Of a stretch of 64,000 nt of DNA, positions 34,867-52,999 are shown piece after piece (position 1 is the stretch's first letter; every line of letters begins with the position of its first letter). The notes below the pieces were generated by a model. The model searched no databases, was not told the origin of the DNA, and worked only from the letters and a program-made list of their open reading frames with translations. This DNA is from Pseudomonas sihuiensis. Lineage in GTDB: Bacteria > Pseudomonadota > Gammaproteobacteria > Pseudomonadales > Pseudomonadaceae. The DNA is taken from NCBI RefSeq assembly GCF_900106015.1, contig NZ_LT629797.1, forward strand, positions 2,232,001 through 2,296,000, written 5' to 3'. Made by a program: the position numbers and the translations under genes.

Positions 34867-35615
34867 CAGAAGATGCCCTCCAGCCAGCCATCCATAGTTT
34901 CGAGGGCCTCATTGAACGTGCGATCGAGCCGTAGCGGCGTGATCGATACATAACCTTGCATCACGGCATGAAAATCGGTGCCCTGACTGCCATCCTCGAC
35001 ATCACCGGCGGCGGAAATCCAGTAACCTTCCTTGCCACGCGGGTTGACCACCTTGACCGGCGCCGCCGCACGCGCGCGATGACCGAGTCGGGTCAGCTGC
35101 ACACCACGGATATGTTCCAGCGGCAGGTTCGGCACGTTGACGTTGAGTACGGTACGCGGTGGCAGTTCGAGTCGCTCGTGCGCCTCCACCAGTTTGCGGG
35201 CGAAGTAGGCCGCAGTCGGCAGATTGTCGGACAGGCGCGAAAGCAGCGAAAAGGCGAACGCCGGCTTGCTCAGGAAACGTCCCTCGAGCGCGGCGGCGAC
35301 GGTACCGGAATAGAGTACGTCATCGCCCAGATTAGCGCCCAGGTTGATGCCGGAGACGACCATATCCGGCGTCTGCTCGAGCAGACCGTTGAGCCCCAGG
35401 TGCACGCAATCGGTCGGTGTGCCATTGAGGCTGATGTAGCCATTGGCCAAAGCCATGGGATGCAGCGGACGATCGAGCGTCAGCGCACTGCTGGCACCGC
35501 TCCTGTCTTCGGCAGGGGCGATCACCACGCACTCGGCATAGTCGGCCAGCGCTTGGTGCAACGCAGCGATACCGGGCGCGTTCACCCCGTCGTCGTTGGA
35601 AATCAGAATTCGCAT
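34866..35615 (-). CDS. surE: 5'/3'-nucleotidase SurE
   Basis: The product has 249 residues. The N-terminal metal site is [11 protein letters not shown] (Asp 8, Asp 9), followed by the conserved S-G-I-N-x-G-x-N loop ([20 protein letters not shown]). It removes phosphate from nucleoside monophosphates and short polyphosphates under stress. ATG 35615 is set by the family N-terminus [10 protein letters not shown]; the start lies 13 bases inside the truD 3' end. The stop overlaps pcm by one base. Confidence 0.96.
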   Translation of the reverse strand: MRILISNDDGVNAPGIAALHQALADYAECVVIAPAEDRSGASSALTLDRPLHPMALANGYISLNGTPTDCVHLGLNGLLEQTPDMVVSGINLGANLGDDVLYSGTVAAALEGRFLSKPAFAFSLLSRLSDNLPTAAYFARKLVEAHERLELPPRTVLNVNVPNLPLEHIRGVQLTRLGHRARAAAPVKVVNPRGKEGYWISAAGDVEDGSQGTDFHAVMQGYVSITPLRLDRTFNEALETMDGWLEGIF

Positions 35616-36661
35616 GGAGTATCCGTCTGCCCTGCTGGCACCAAATCGAGCAATTCGCGCACCACCACGGTGGCGAAACACCCGGCCGGCAGGACGAATG
35701 CAAGTTGCAGAATATCGGGTTCGGGATAATGCCATGACAGGCCGCCGATGGGGAGGCGCAGAATTCGCCGTTCGTGCGCCATGTCCGCCTTGATCAGCCA
35801 TTGCACCAGTTGCGCAGCCTCATCGGCTACTTCCTGCTCCAGCTGTCGGGTCTCACCAGCGGTCGGCAAAGGCCCGTCGCCCCACAGCGGCCCGGTGGGA
35901 TGCAGGTCAAGAATGGCCAGGCGCGGGTCAATGCACTCGGTCTCACCGGCCATGAAGAAGCTGCGGCTGGCAGTGAAGGCCAGCAAGTCACCGATCTGCG
36001 CCTGGTTCCAGGTACCAGCGGCCACGCGCTTGGCCAACACTTGATTGAACAGATAGCTGCGTGCCGAAGAGAGCAGTCGCGAGCGCAGGTTGCGCTGCAC
36101 CGGCAACTCCAGGCGCGCGGCAAAATCGCGGGCCTGCTCGACATTGCCGCCATCGAAGCCAAAACGCTGCAAGCCGAAGTAATTGGGCACGCCTTGCGCG
36201 GCGATACGTTGTAGACGCTGCTCCAGCGCATCGCGATCCGCTTCGAGGGCAGTCAGGCGCAAGGTGAAACCATTGGCGGCATGGGCGCCACGCTGCAATT
36301 TGCGGTTGTGCCGCTGGCTGCGCTGGATGACCAGATCATCGCCCTGCGCAGCCGCCAGATCGGGATCGGCCTTGCCCGGCAGGTGCAGGCTGAACCACTG
36401 GCGGGTCAGCGCCTGACGATCCTTGAGTCCCGCGTAACTGACCGCCTTGAGCGGCAGGCCGGCAGCGCGGGCGATACGCCGAGCGGCCTCCTCGGTATTC
36501 AGGCCGCGTTTTTCCACCCATAGCCAGAGGTGCTCACCCTGGCCAGTGAGCGGGATGTCGAGCACCTCGTCGACCTGGAAGTCCTCGGCCGTGGCCTTGA
36601 GCACCGCGCGCCCACAGGCCTCGCCGTGGGCGCGCGGCCCGAGCAGTTGCAGCTCGTTCAT
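35603..36661 (-). CDS. truD: tRNA pseudouridine(13) synthase TruD
   Basis: The product has 352 residues. Catalytic Asp lies in [17 protein letters not shown] (about residue 81), and later [10 protein letters not shown] and [17 protein letters not shown] are TruD hallmarks. It modifies U13 of tRNA-Glu. Its ATG overlaps the ispF stop (ATGA), and its 3' end overlaps surE. Confidence 0.95.
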   Translation of the reverse strand: MNELQLLGPRAHGEACGRAVLKATAEDFQVDEVLDIPLTGQGEHLWLWVEKRGLNTEEAARRIARAAGLPLKAVSYAGLKDRQALTRQWFSLHLPGKADPDLAAAQGDDLVIQRSQRHNRKLQRGAHAANGFTLRLTALEADRDALEQRLQRIAAQGVPNYFGLQRFGFDGGNVEQARDFAARLELPVQRNLRSRLLSSARSYLFNQVLAKRVAAGTWNQAQIGDLLAFTASRSFFMAGETECIDPRLAILDLHPTGPLWGDGPLPTAGETRQLEQEVADEAAQLVQWLIKADMAHERRILRLPIGGLSWHYPEPDILQLAFVLPAGCFATVVVRELLDLVPAGQTDTPCEF

Positions 36662-37131
36662 GCCTTGACCAGCAGGGCCACGGCGTGCACCGCGATACCT
36701 TCCTCACGCCCGGTGAAACCCAGCTTCTCGGTGGTGGTGGCCTTGACGTTGACCTGATCCAGCTCGATGCCCAGATCCTCGGCAATGCGCTCGCGCATGC
36801 TCTGAATGTGCGGAGCCATCTTCGGCGCCTGGGCGATGATAGTGGCGTCGACGTTACCCACCGCGTAGCCCTTGCCCCGCACCAGGCCCATCACATGGCG
36901 CAGCAGGGCGCGGCTGTCAGCGCCCTTGAGGGTCGGATCGGTATCGGGGAAGTGCTTGCCGATATCGCCCAGCGCCACGGCGCCAAGCAGCGCATCACTC
37001 AGGGCGTGCAGCAGCACGTCACCGTCGGAGTGAGCGACAAGACCGAATTTATGGGGAATCCGTACGCCGCCGAGGGTGATGAAATCGCCTTCGCCGAAGC
37101 GGTGTACGTCATAGCCATGACCGATACGCAT
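36658..37131 (-). CDS. ispF: 2-C-methyl-D-erythritol 2,4-cyclodiphosphate synthase
   Basis: The product has 157 residues. The zinc site is Asp 8 and His 10 (GHGYDVHRF) with a later His in [12 protein letters not shown], and the C-terminal motif is [17 protein letters not shown]. It forms the cyclodiphosphate in the non-mevalonate isoprenoid pathway; ispD and dxr of the same pathway are also in this window. I start at ATG 37131 by family homology. A perfect hairpin lies 10 bases upstream (separate entry). Confidence 0.96.
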   Translation of the reverse strand: MRIGHGYDVHRFGEGDFITLGGVRIPHKFGLVAHSDGDVLLHALSDALLGAVALGDIGKHFPDTDPTLKGADSRALLRHVMGLVRGKGYAVGNVDATIIAQAPKMAPHIQSMRERIAEDLGIELDQVNVKATTTEKLGFTGREEGIAVHAVALLVKA

Positions 37132-37140
37132 AAAGAACAA

Positions 37141-37161
37141 CGCCCTGAAAAAGTCAGGGCG
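37141..37161. promoter_or_regulatory. Hairpin directly upstream of ispF
   Basis: CGCCCTGA (37141-37148) pairs with TCAGGGCG (37154-37161) around a 5-base loop. It lies 9 bases from the ispF start, so in the mRNA it would cover or border the ribosome site. It could be a terminator for upstream transcription or a translational control element. Confidence 0.45.
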
Positions 37162-37182
37162 TGATTCTAACCGCATTGCCCC

Positions 37183-37234
37183 GTAGCCCGGATGAAATCC
37201 GGGGAGCGAATTTCTCGGATTTCATCCGGGCTAC
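37183..37234. repeat. REP-like inverted repeat (REPIN-type) between ispF and fghA
   Basis: A perfect 19-base arm GTAGCCCGGATGAAATCCG (37183-37201) is mirrored at 37216-37234 around a 14-base loop. This motif is a common extragenic repeat in some Pseudomonas lineages, thought to be spread by RAYT transposases. It starts 51 bases upstream of the ispF start and runs up to the fghA stop. Confidence 0.85.
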
Positions 37235-37236
37235 GA

Positions 37237-38079
37237 CTACCGCAAAGCGGCAGCGTGATGACGCAGGTGATCGTCGATGAAGCTGGCGATGAAGTAGTAG
37301 CTGTGGTCATAGCCCGGCTGCATGCGCAGCGTCAGCGGATGAGCGGCCGTCTTGGCAGCAGCCTGCAACGCCTGCGGCTTGAGCTGGCCTTCGAGAAAAT
37401 CGTCACGATCGCCCTGATCGACCAGGATCGGCAGTTTCTCGCTGGCTTCGGCGATCAGCACGCTGGCATCCCACTCACGCCAACGCGAACGCTCCTCGCC
37501 CAGGTACAGGGAAAAGGCCTTCTCGCCCCACGGGCAGTTCATCGGATTGCTGATCGGTGAGAACGCCGATACCGACTGATAACGCCCCGGATTCTTCAGC
37601 GCACAGATCAACGCACCGTGACCGCCCATGGAATGGCCGGCGATGCCGCGCTTGTCCGAGACGGGGAAGTTGGCCTCGATCAGCGCTGGCAACTCCTGCA
37701 CCACGTAGTCGTACATGCGGTAGTGCCGCGCGAAGGGCTCCTGGGTGGCATTGACATAGAAGCCTGCACCCAGACCGAAGTCATAGGCGCCGTTGGCGTC
37801 ATCGGCCACGCCCTCGCCACGCGGGCTGGTGTCCGGCGCGATGATGATCAACCCCAGTTCGGCTGCCATGCGCTGAGCGCCAGCCTTCTGCATGAAGTTC
37901 TCGTCGGTGCAGGTCAACCCGCTCAGCCAGTACAGCACCGGCAGCTTGGCACCCTGCTCGGCCTGAGGCGGCAGATAGACGGCGAACACCATGTCGCAGT
38001 TGAGGCTGCTGGAGCGATGGCGGTAGCGCTTGTGCCAGCCGCCGAAACTCTTGTTGCTGGAAACGATTTCGAGGGTCAT
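37237..38079 (-). CDS. fghA: S-formylglutathione hydrolase
   Basis: This 280-residue alpha/beta hydrolase of the esterase D family has its nucleophilic Ser in [10 protein letters not shown] (about 148) and conserved [10 protein letters not shown] near residue 60. It hydrolyses S-formylglutathione to formate and glutathione, the second step of formaldehyde detoxification after AdhC. ATG 38079 is preferred because AAGGAG lies 5 bases before it; an earlier GTG would leave no spacing. adhC lies 112 bases upstream on the same strand, with a REP-like repeat in between. Confidence 0.94.
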   Translation of the reverse strand: MTLEIVSSNKSFGGWHKRYRHRSSSLNCDMVFAVYLPPQAEQGAKLPVLYWLSGLTCTDENFMQKAGAQRMAAELGLIIIAPDTSPRGEGVADDANGAYDFGLGAGFYVNATQEPFARHYRMYDYVVQELPALIEANFPVSDKRGIAGHSMGGHGALICALKNPGRYQSVSAFSPISNPMNCPWGEKAFSLYLGEERSRWREWDASVLIAEASEKLPILVDQGDRDDFLEGQLKPQALQAAAKTAAHPLTLRMQPGYDHSYYFIASFIDDHLRHHAAALR

Positions 38080-38089
38080 GACCACTCCT

Positions 38090-38152
38090 TAGGGTGCGCC
38101 ATGCGCACCAAGAGTTAGCGGTGCGCGCAGCCCAGGCGGCCCGCGCACCCTA
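38090..38152. repeat. Nested inverted repeats between adhC and fghA
   Basis: The outer arms TAGGGTGCGC (38090-38099) and GCGCACCCTA (38143-38152) are exact complements. An inner pair GCGCACC (38103-38109) and GGTGCGC (38120-38126) forms a second stem. The whole could fold as a branched hairpin in RNA. It is probably a REP-type extragenic element, and might act as an mRNA stabiliser or attenuator. Confidence 0.65.
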
Positions 38153-38191
38153 CGAAAGAATCCGCACGACCATCAGCCGTGCGGCGCGCCA

Positions 38192-39343
<1,152 letters not shown>

Positions 39344-39426
39344 CTAGTTCATGTCCAATACGAGATAATCAGCAGAAGAGCAAAACATTATTGCTGTACA
39401 GGGATAATATTGGGTCTCCTTACATT

Positions 39427-39440
39427 GCCCGCAAGCGGGC
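39427..39440. repeat. Single REP-like motif in the adhC-gfnR spacer
   Basis: GCCCGC and GCGGGC (39427-39432 and 39435-39440) form a short hairpin with an AA loop, followed by TCCTACAGGGG. This is the layout of a classic Pseudomonas REP unit. Here it lies in the divergent promoter region of a regulator and its target. Confidence 0.6.
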
Positions 39441-39490
39441 TCCTACAGGGGCAGCCGGATGCAATCGGCAGCACAGGAGAAGAAGCATCG

Positions 39491-40387
39491 ATGAATCGCT
39501 GGGAAGGACTCGACGAATTCGTTGCCGTCGCCGAATGCGGGCAATTCAGTGCCGCCGCCGAGCGCCTGGGATTGTCCACCTCGCAGGTCAGCCGCCAGGT
39601 CGCACGCCTGGAAGAGCGCCTGCAGAGCCGCCTGTTCTACCGCAGCACCAGACGGGTCGCGCTGACCGAGGCCGGCCAGTTGTTTCTACAACACTGCCAG
39701 CGCCTGCAGGATGCCCGCGAAGAAGCGCTGCGAGCAGTCGGTGATCTCGGCGCTGAACCCAAGGGGCTGTTGCGCATGACCTGTGCGGTGGCTTACGGCG
39801 AGCGCTTCATCGTACCGCTGGTCAACGACTTCATGGCGCGGCATCCGCAATTGCGCGTGGAGATCGAACTGTCCAACCGTCAGCTCGACATGCTGCACGA
39901 AGGCCTGGACCTGGCCATCCGCCTGGGGCGCCTGCAGGACTCGCGTCTGATGGCCGCACGCCTGGCACCTCGCGAAATGTACCTGTGCGCAGCCCCCGAC
40001 TATCTGCAGCGCTACGGGCGTCCGCACTCGTTATCCGAGCTAGCCCGACACAACTGCCTGGTAGGTAGCAGCGACCACTGGAGCTTTGCCCAGAACGGCC
40101 GTGAAACCCAGGTGCGCATACAGGGTAACTGGCGTTGCAATAGCGGCCAGGCCGTGCTCGACGCAGCGCTGCGCGGTTTTGGGCTGTGTCAGTTGCCGGA
40201 CTATTACGTATTGGAACACCTGCGCAGCGGCCGGCTGATCTCCCTGCTGGAGCAGCACCGCCCACCCAACACAGCCGTCTGGGCACTCTATCCGCAGCAG
40301 CGACATCTCTCGCCCAAGGTACGTCAGTTGATCGACTCGCTGCGCCAGGGACTTGGCCAACGCGCCGAATACCTCGATCACTCCTGA
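39491..40387 (+). CDS. gfnR: LysR-type transcriptional regulator, GfnR-like
   Basis: The product has 298 residues. The N-terminal HTH is SAAAERLGLSTSQVSRQVARLE (about 20-41), followed by the LysR substrate domain (about 90-290, starting GLLRMTCAVAYGERFIVPLV). It lies divergently from adhC-fghA, the place of GfnR (formaldehyde-responsive activator) in P. aeruginosa. An AGGAGA box precedes ATG 39491. An open reading continues far upstream in frame, but that part is only antisense to adhC. Identity as GfnR is by position and type. Confidence 0.85.
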   Translation: MNRWEGLDEFVAVAECGQFSAAAERLGLSTSQVSRQVARLEERLQSRLFYRSTRRVALTEAGQLFLQHCQRLQDAREEALRAVGDLGAEPKGLLRMTCAVAYGERFIVPLVNDFMARHPQLRVEIELSNRQLDMLHEGLDLAIRLGRLQDSRLMAARLAPREMYLCAAPDYLQRYGRPHSLSELARHNCLVGSSDHWSFAQNGRETQVRIQGNWRCNSGQAVLDAALRGFGLCQLPDYYVLEHLRSGRLISLLEQHRPPNTAVWALYPQQRHLSPKVRQLIDSLRQGLGQRAEYLDHS

Positions 40388-40530
40388 GGTTCTGCAACAA
40401 CCTTGTCACCCAGCTGAACGGTCATGGAATGTCACAAGCCGGGGCGAAACTTGAGCGAGACGACCGCGTCACAACCCATGCACCCCGCCCAAACGGGGCC
40501 TCACGAACTCAGCTACATGAGGACATGGTT

Positions 40531-40854
40531 ATGCAGGTTCTGGTCAACAGTGGTAAGCACGTCACCTCCTCGATGGACTTCAAGGACGACATTCGCAGTC
40601 GCATCCGGGACAAGCTCCAGCGCTACGAGGACCACCTCACCCGGATCGAAATTCATCTCTCCGACGAGAACGCGCTCAAGAGTGGCCCACAGGACAAGCG
40701 CTGCAAGGTCGAGGCACGAATGAAAGGACGCGATCCACTGACGGTCTCCCACGATGCCAGCGAACTGCAGCAGGCGATCGACGGCGCCATGAACAAGCTG
40801 ACCAACGCGCTGGATCGCAACCTGGGCAAAGATGCCAAGCGCTGGACACACTGA
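40531..40854 (+). CDS. HPF/RaiA-family ribosome-associated protein
   Basis: This 107-residue protein matches the hibernation promoting factor/RaiA (S30AE) layout loosely, with beta-strand-rich N- and C-halves and a long helix containing RIRDKLQRYEDHLTRIEIHLSDEN. A homologue lies at the same place in other Pseudomonas. It is distinct from the canonical HPF, which is usually beside rpoN. It may bind ribosomes, or only share the fold. GAGG lies 8 bases before ATG 40531; ATG 40525 is an alternative. The intergenic region from gfnR has a CCCCG/CGGGG stem. Confidence 0.75.
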   Translation: MQVLVNSGKHVTSSMDFKDDIRSRIRDKLQRYEDHLTRIEIHLSDENALKSGPQDKRCKVEARMKGRDPLTVSHDASELQQAIDGAMNKLTNALDRNLGKDAKRWTH

Positions 40855-40869
40855 TGCGACAGTTCTAGT

Positions 40870-41568
40870 TCAACGGCCTTGCGACCATACGGACTGTAGA
40901 TAATGCAAATCTTCCGGGCGGGTAACCTTGAGGTTGTCCGCCCGGCCTTCGATGAGCCGGGGCGACTGCCCTGCCCACTCCATGGCCGAGGCTTCATCGG
41001 TCACTGCCACACCTTCTTCCAGCGCTTGCGCCAGTGACTCGCGTAACGCCCCCAGGCGGAACATCTGCGGTGTGTAGGCCTGCCAGATCACGCTACGATC
41101 CACGGTCTCCAACACTCGACCATCGCTGCCGACACGCTTGAGCGTATCGCGCACCGGCACCGCCAGCAGGCCGCCGACCGGATCATCGGTCAGACTGTCT
41201 AGTAGGCGATCCAGGTCCGCAGGGGTGAGATTGGGACGCGCGGCGTCGTGCACCAGCACCCAATCATCGCTATCGGCACCACCGGCCAGTAACGAGTCCA
41301 GCCCGGCCAGCACCGAGTCGGCGCGCTCACGCCCGCCAGGCGCACGGCGGATGCGCAGATCACGCGCCAGTGGCAACTGCGGCCAGAACGGGTCATCCAC
41401 GGCAACGCATACCACCGCGCCCAACAGGCCGGGATGATCGAGAAAACAATGCAGGGTATGTTCGAGAATGCAGCGGCCGGCGATCTGCAGGTACTGCTTG
41501 GGGCGGTCGGCGGCCATCCGCGCGCCGACGCCAGCGGCCGGGATCACCAGCCAGAATTTCGTGGTCAT
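40870..41568 (-). CDS. ispD: 2-C-methyl-D-erythritol 4-phosphate cytidylyltransferase
   Basis: The product has 232 residues. The N-terminal nucleotide-binding motif is VIPAAGVGARMAADRPKQYL, VLVHDAARPN lies mid-protein, and a C-terminal VTDEASAMEW region follows. It couples CTP to methylerythritol phosphate in the isoprenoid pathway. It overlaps the ftsB stop by 4 bases, and its 3' end converges with the HPF-like gene with 15 bases between stops. Confidence 0.95.
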   Translation of the reverse strand: MTTKFWLVIPAAGVGARMAADRPKQYLQIAGRCILEHTLHCFLDHPGLLGAVVCVAVDDPFWPQLPLARDLRIRRAPGGRERADSVLAGLDSLLAGGADSDDWVLVHDAARPNLTPADLDRLLDSLTDDPVGGLLAVPVRDTLKRVGSDGRVLETVDRSVIWQAYTPQMFRLGALRESLAQALEEGVAVTDEASAMEWAGQSPRLIEGRADNLKVTRPEDLHYLQSVWSQGR

Positions 41569-41843
41569 TCGGTCAGCAGATAGAGGGTTTCACCCTCTTT
41601 GAGCATGCCCAACTCGTGACGCGCGCGCTCTTCCACGGTTTCCATACCGCGCTTGAGCTCCATCACCTCGGCCTCGAGAATACGATTGCGCTCCAGCAAC
41701 CGCTCGTTCTCGCCCTCCTGTTCGGCGATCTGCTGTTGCAGACGGCTGGCAGCAGCCAGGCTGCCGTCGCCAATCCACAGTCGATACTGCAGACCGACCA
41801 GCAACAGGATCAGCACGATAAACAGCCAATACGGACTACGCAT
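41565..41843 (-). CDS. ftsB: Cell division protein FtsB
   Basis: This 92-residue bitopic protein has a transmembrane helix (about 4-21: PYWLFIVLILLLVGLQYRLW). A coiled coil follows (about 28-72) with LLERNRILEAEVMELKRG, and the tail EERARHELGMLKEGETLY is conserved in FtsB. It forms the FtsQLB complex that activates septal wall synthesis. The start at 41843 fits the family N-terminus, but the ribosome site is weak. Starts 8-20 codons upstream are open. Confidence 0.88.
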   Translation of the reverse strand: MRSPYWLFIVLILLLVGLQYRLWIGDGSLAAASRLQQQIAEQEGENERLLERNRILEAEVMELKRGMETVEERARHELGMLKEGETLYLLTE

Positions 41844-42010
41844 GGAGCGGCTCGCAGATTGAGTCATCGGCATGGTAGGGGCTGCGTTCATGCTTGAAAA
41901 GAAGCCGTCTGATGAGTGACATGGGGTTTCGGTACCTGCATCCGTGCATTGGTTCCCTGGGATCGACGAAGCGTCCACGAAAAAGGCCATGCCCGCAATG
42001 ACGCAGCCTT

Positions 42011-42060
42011 TGTAGGAGCGGCTTCAGCCGCGAAAATTCGCGGATAAATCCGCTCCTACA
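42011..42060. repeat. REP-like inverted repeat between eno and ftsB
   Basis: The outer arms TGTAGGAGCGG and CCGCTCCTACA (42011-42021, 42050-42060) and the inner arms CCGCGAA and TTCGCGG (42028-42034, 42037-42043) give two nested stems. The motif TGTAGGAGCGGCTTCAGCCG is a widespread Pseudomonas REPIN. It lies just downstream of the eno terminator on the minus strand. Confidence 0.85.
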
Positions 42061-42091
42061 GCATGCAGCACCAACGCTGGGATAACCACGA

Positions 42092-42117
42092 AAAAGGGCG
42101 ACTTGCGTCGCCCTTTT
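42092..42117 (-). terminator. Intrinsic terminator of eno
   Basis: AAAAGGGCGAC (42092-42102) pairs perfectly with GTCGCCCTTTT (42107-42117) around a TTGC loop. Both sides have an A/T tract, so it can work in both directions. It lies 15 bases after the eno stop. Confidence 0.92.
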
Positions 42118-42132
42118 CAGTCTACACGACGG

Positions 42133-43506
<1,374 letters not shown>

Positions 43507-43569
43507 TCACTCTGACTCACGGGTCAGGGGGATTTTTCTCGGGCGGCACTTTACCGGATTACGACCGGC

Positions 43570-46080
<2,511 letters not shown>

Positions 46081-46201
46081 TCAGTGCCGCCGGGGAAAGC
46101 GAAGGAGCGCCATCAGTACGAACAATGGCAAGCTCGCCAAGCTCCCTGAGGGAGTCGGCAAAAGCTGTAGTAAGACGGGAGCGTAGTCTACCCGAAAGGC
46201 C

Positions 46202-47527
46202 TTACCAGCTCAAACCTTGCGCGCCGATAGGCGGCGACCAATGCAGACGCGCCCCGCTGGCCTGTATTTCTGACGACTGCGACAGGTTCGCCACCGCCAT
46301 CAGCTCATCGCCCTCGAACAGCAACGGCAAGCGTGGGCGCACGAATGCCGGCACGCGCAGCTCGTTGAGCAGACGCTTGAGATCACGCCTGCCGCGCCCC
46401 GGCAGCTGCAGCGACTCACCACCCTGGCGGTAACGCAAATGCCAGCGACCTTGCGGCAACTCGCCCTGTAGATGCACATGACCATTGCCGGGAAGTTCGA
46501 CCGATTCGGAAAACGAGTCGCAGGCTAGATCGAGTGGATCCAGCGGCCGCAGCCACTCGCCACTGAGCCACCAAAGCCGCCCATCGGCACGGTGCAACTC
46601 GCCATCGGTCAGTTTCCAGATCGGCGCCGCATCCGTGGCGGCATCACGCAGGTCACACCAGCCGGCCCAGTGATCGCTATCGGGCAGGCGCGTCAGCGGC
46701 GCCAGCCAGTAGCGCAGCAGATTACGCTGACGTGCATCGCTCAGCGCGCTCACTGCCGACAATTCCAGAGACGGTAGAGTCAGCCAGGGGCATGCCGAAA
46801 CGCCATGAACAGTCGCCAGGTCCATCTCGGCCAGCTCACCCAGCAATTGCTGAGCTTCGCCCAGATACCTGGCGCTACGCGCGATATTTGCCGTGACCTG
46901 CGGCCAGCGCTCGGCCAGCAGCGGCAACACCCGCCTGCGCAGGAAATTGCGACTGAAACGTTCGTCGGCATTGCTCGGGTCCTCGATCCAGGCAAGGCCA
47001 TGACTCTGCGCATATTCACGCAACTCAGCTCGAGAGCTGTCGAGCAACGGCCGAAACAGACCGCCCCGCCCCAACGGCCGACTGGCCGGCATCGCCGCCA
47101 GCCCGCGCACGCCGGCACCGCGCAACAGACGAAACAGCAGCGTTTCGGCTTGATCGTCGCGATGCTGGGCACTTAGCAACACTTCGCCCGGTTTCAGCCG
47201 CTCGCAGAAAGCCTGGTAACGCGCGCTTCGTGCAGCCTGTTCAAGGCTGGCACCTGGCGCGACCTGAACCCTGACGACTTCGAGAGCCATGCCCAACTGC
47301 TCGCAGACACGTGCGCAATGCACAGGCCAGGCGTCGCCGGCCGGCTGCAGCCCATGATGGACATGAATGGCGGACAGCGGCGGCAGATCCTCGTGCCGCG
47401 CCCAGTCGGCGAGCAGATGCAGCAGCACGCTGGAATCCAGGCCACCGGAGAAGGCAATACGCCACGCAGGGGCCGTAAGCCAGGGCTGCAGAGCCTGGCG
47501 CAGGTGAAGTTCGAGAGCAGTCATCAT
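46202..47527 (-). CDS. tilS: tRNA(Ile)-lysidine synthetase
   Basis: The product has 441 residues (440 from the second ATG). The P-loop-like motif is IAFSGGLDSSVLLHLL at the N-terminus, followed by HRDDQAETLLFRLLRGAG. The substrate-binding and C-terminal domains (about 230-441) are more variable, as in TilS generally. It modifies C34 of a tRNA-Ile to lysidine so that it reads AUA. The ribosome site is poor. It starts 55 bases after the accA stop, behind a terminator. Confidence 0.94.
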   Translation of the reverse strand: MMTALELHLRQALQPWLTAPAWRIAFSGGLDSSVLLHLLADWARHEDLPPLSAIHVHHGLQPAGDAWPVHCARVCEQLGMALEVVRVQVAPGASLEQAARSARYQAFCERLKPGEVLLSAQHRDDQAETLLFRLLRGAGVRGLAAMPASRPLGRGGLFRPLLDSSRAELREYAQSHGLAWIEDPSNADERFSRNFLRRRVLPLLAERWPQVTANIARSARYLGEAQQLLGELAEMDLATVHGVSACPWLTLPSLELSAVSALSDARQRNLLRYWLAPLTRLPDSDHWAGWCDLRDAATDAAPIWKLTDGELHRADGRLWWLSGEWLRPLDPLDLACDSFSESVELPGNGHVHLQGELPQGRWHLRYRQGGESLQLPGRGRRDLKRLLNELRVPAFVRPRLPLLFEGDELMAVANLSQSSEIQASGARLHWSPPIGAQGLSW

Positions 47528-47541
47528 TCAAGCTTAAACAA

Positions 47542-47563
47542 CAACGGGCCCGAAGGCCCGTTG
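47542..47563 (-). terminator. Intrinsic terminator after accA
   Basis: CAACGGGCC (47542-47550) and GGCCCGTTG (47555-47563) form a 9-pair stem; in the minus-strand RNA the loop is UUCG, a very stable tetraloop. A short T-rich stretch follows, just ahead of the tilS start. Confidence 0.85.
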
Positions 47564-47582
47564 ATATATGCGTAGAAAAGAC

Positions 47583-48533
47583 TCAGGCGATGCCGTAGCT
47601 CATCAGGCGGTCATAACGACGCTTGAGCAGCGTCTCGGTGTCATGCTTCTGCAGGCTGGCCAGTTGCTTGGTCAGCTCCTGGCGGATCGACTCGGAAGCC
47701 GCCGCCGGGTCGCGGTGCGCGCCGCCCAGTGGCTCGGCGATGACCTGATCGACGATACCCAGATCCTTCAGGCGCTCGGCGGTGATGCCCATGGCTTCAG
47801 CGGCGTCCGGCGCCTTCTCGGCAGTGCGCCAGAGAATCGAGGCGCAGCCTTCCGGCGAGATCACCGAATAGGTGGAGTATTGCAGCATGTTGAGCTGGTC
47901 GCAGACACCGATGGCCAACGCACCACCGGAACCACCTTCACCGATAACGGTGGCGATGATCGGGGTTTTCAGGCGCGCCATCACGCGCAGGTTCCAGGCG
48001 ATGGCCTCGCTCTGGCCACGCTCCTCGGCATCGATACCTGGGTAAGCGCCGGGGGTGTCGATGAAGGTGAGGATCGGCATCTTGAAGCGCTCGGCCATTT
48101 CCATCAGGCGGCAGGCCTTGCGGTAGCCTTCCGGGCGCGGCATACCAAAGTTGCGGCGCACCTTCTCACGCACCTCACGGCCCTTCTGGTGGCCGATGAT
48201 CATCACCGGCTGATCGCCCAGACGGGCAATGCCACCGACGATAGCGGCGTCGTCGGAGAAGTGACGATCACCATGCAGCTCGTCGAACTCGGTGAAGATG
48301 TGCTGGATGTAATCCAGGGTGTACGGGCGGCGTGGATGGCGAGCCAACTGAGCGATCTGCCAGCTGGTCAGGTTGCCGAAAATGCTTTCGGTCAGGGTGC
48401 TGCTCTTGTCCTGCAGGCGGGCAATCTCATCGCCGATATTCAGCGAGTTGTCGTTACCAACCAGGCGTAGCTCTTCGATCTTGGCTTGCAGGTCGGCGAT
48501 CGGCTGTTCGAAATCGAGGAAATTCGGGTTCAT
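47583..48533 (-). CDS. accA: Acetyl-CoA carboxylase carboxyltransferase subunit alpha
   Basis: The product has 316 residues. The family N-terminus is [20 protein letters not shown]. The carboxyltransferase core contains [18 protein letters not shown] and [15 protein letters not shown]. It pairs with AccD to carboxylate acetyl-CoA for fatty-acid synthesis. I use ATG 48533; ATG 48539 is two codons upstream. dnaE lies 138 bases upstream on the same strand, with two hairpins between them. Confidence 0.97.
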   Translation of the reverse strand: MNPNFLDFEQPIADLQAKIEELRLVGNDNSLNIGDEIARLQDKSSTLTESIFGNLTSWQIAQLARHPRRPYTLDYIQHIFTEFDELHGDRHFSDDAAIVGGIARLGDQPVMIIGHQKGREVREKVRRNFGMPRPEGYRKACRLMEMAERFKMPILTFIDTPGAYPGIDAEERGQSEAIAWNLRVMARLKTPIIATVIGEGGSGGALAIGVCDQLNMLQYSTYSVISPEGCASILWRTAEKAPDAAEAMGITAERLKDLGIVDQVIAEPLGGAHRDPAAASESIRQELTKQLASLQKHDTETLLKRRYDRLMSYGIA

Positions 48534-48617
48534 AGTCATCCGTCTTGCGTCGACGGCCAAGTGGCCGGGGAGCTGTATCCATTAGGCGCCCTACCTTAAG
48601 GGATAGGACGCAGCGGG

Positions 48618-48665
48618 TCGACACCCGCAGGTGTCGATGCCAACACAAAGGGGTATTTTTCCCCT
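48618..48665 (-). promoter_or_regulatory. Two hairpins in the dnaE-accA spacer
   Basis: TCGACACC/GGTGTCGA (48618-48625 and 48630-48637) is a perfect 8-pair stem with a 4-base loop. AGGGG/CCCCT (48649-48653 and 48661-48665) is a weaker stem 7 bases past the dnaE stop. One may end dnaE transcripts; the other could act in the accA leader. Confidence 0.4.
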
Positions 48666-48671
48666 CTTGCA

Positions 48672-52202
<3,531 letters not shown>

Positions 52203-52369
52203 GGGCGGCCTTGCAGGTGAAAACGACAAAGCGCGGATTGTAGCAGGTAGGGCGGCCCGGATCGCCGCCCGCTCGTAGCGCAGCGAACAGTCCGCCGGGC
52301 CATGCCGAATCCATCCGCCACAGCACGCACCATCGAAACACCAGCGGCGTACTGCTTCGCGAGTACGCC

Positions 52370-52999
52370 CTACACAGCTGTAGCGGCGCTACAATCGACA
52401 GCTACAGGCTCGAGCAACGCGCGCACCGGTGCGAAGGAACGCCGATGAATAGGCGTCGGCCCCAGGCGCTGCAGGGCTTCTAGGTGAACGGGCGTGGGGT
52501 AGCCCTTGTGGCCAGCGATGCCGTAACCGGGATAGAGACGATCCATCTCGAGCATCTCGCGGTCGCGACTGACCTTGGCCAGGATCGAAGCCGCGGCAAT
52601 TGCCGGCACCCGGCTATCGCCCTTGACCACCGGCGCACTCGGCACCGCCAGCTTTGGACAGCGATTGCCGTCGATCAATGCCAGTCTGGGTGTCACGCTC
52701 AGCCCTTCGACGGCGCGCTGCATGGCCAGCATGGTGGCATGCAGGATATTCAGGCGGTCGATCTCCTCAACCTCGGCGCGGGCGATGCACCAGGCCAGGG
52801 CTTTTTCGCGAATCTCGTCGAACAGCACTTCGCGGCGCGCCTCGGAGAGTTTCTTCGAGTCGTTCAGGCCGAGAATCGGCCGCGCCGGATCGAGGATCAC
52901 CGCAGCCGTGACCACGGCACCGCAGAGCGGGCCACGGCCGACTTCGTCGACACCGGCGACCAGTTCTTCGACCAGGGTAAAATCGAGGCCCAGCTGCAT
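52370..52999 (-). CDS. rnhB: Ribonuclease HII
   Basis: The product has 209 residues. The acidic active site is in [14 protein letters not shown] (Asp-Glu, about 17-18) with further Asp in [10 protein letters not shown]. The family segment [21 protein letters not shown] follows. It removes ribonucleotides from RNA-DNA hybrids. The start shares one base with the lpxB stop, so it ends the lpx transcription unit. 167 bases without a gene separate it from dnaE. Confidence 0.96.
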   Translation of the reverse strand: MQLGLDFTLVEELVAGVDEVGRGPLCGAVVTAAVILDPARPILGLNDSKKLSEARREVLFDEIREKALAWCIARAEVEEIDRLNILHATMLAMQRAVEGLSVTPRLALIDGNRCPKLAVPSAPVVKGDSRVPAIAAASILAKVSRDREMLEMDRLYPGYGIAGHKGYPTPVHLEALQRLGPTPIHRRSFAPVRALLEPVAVDCSAATAV

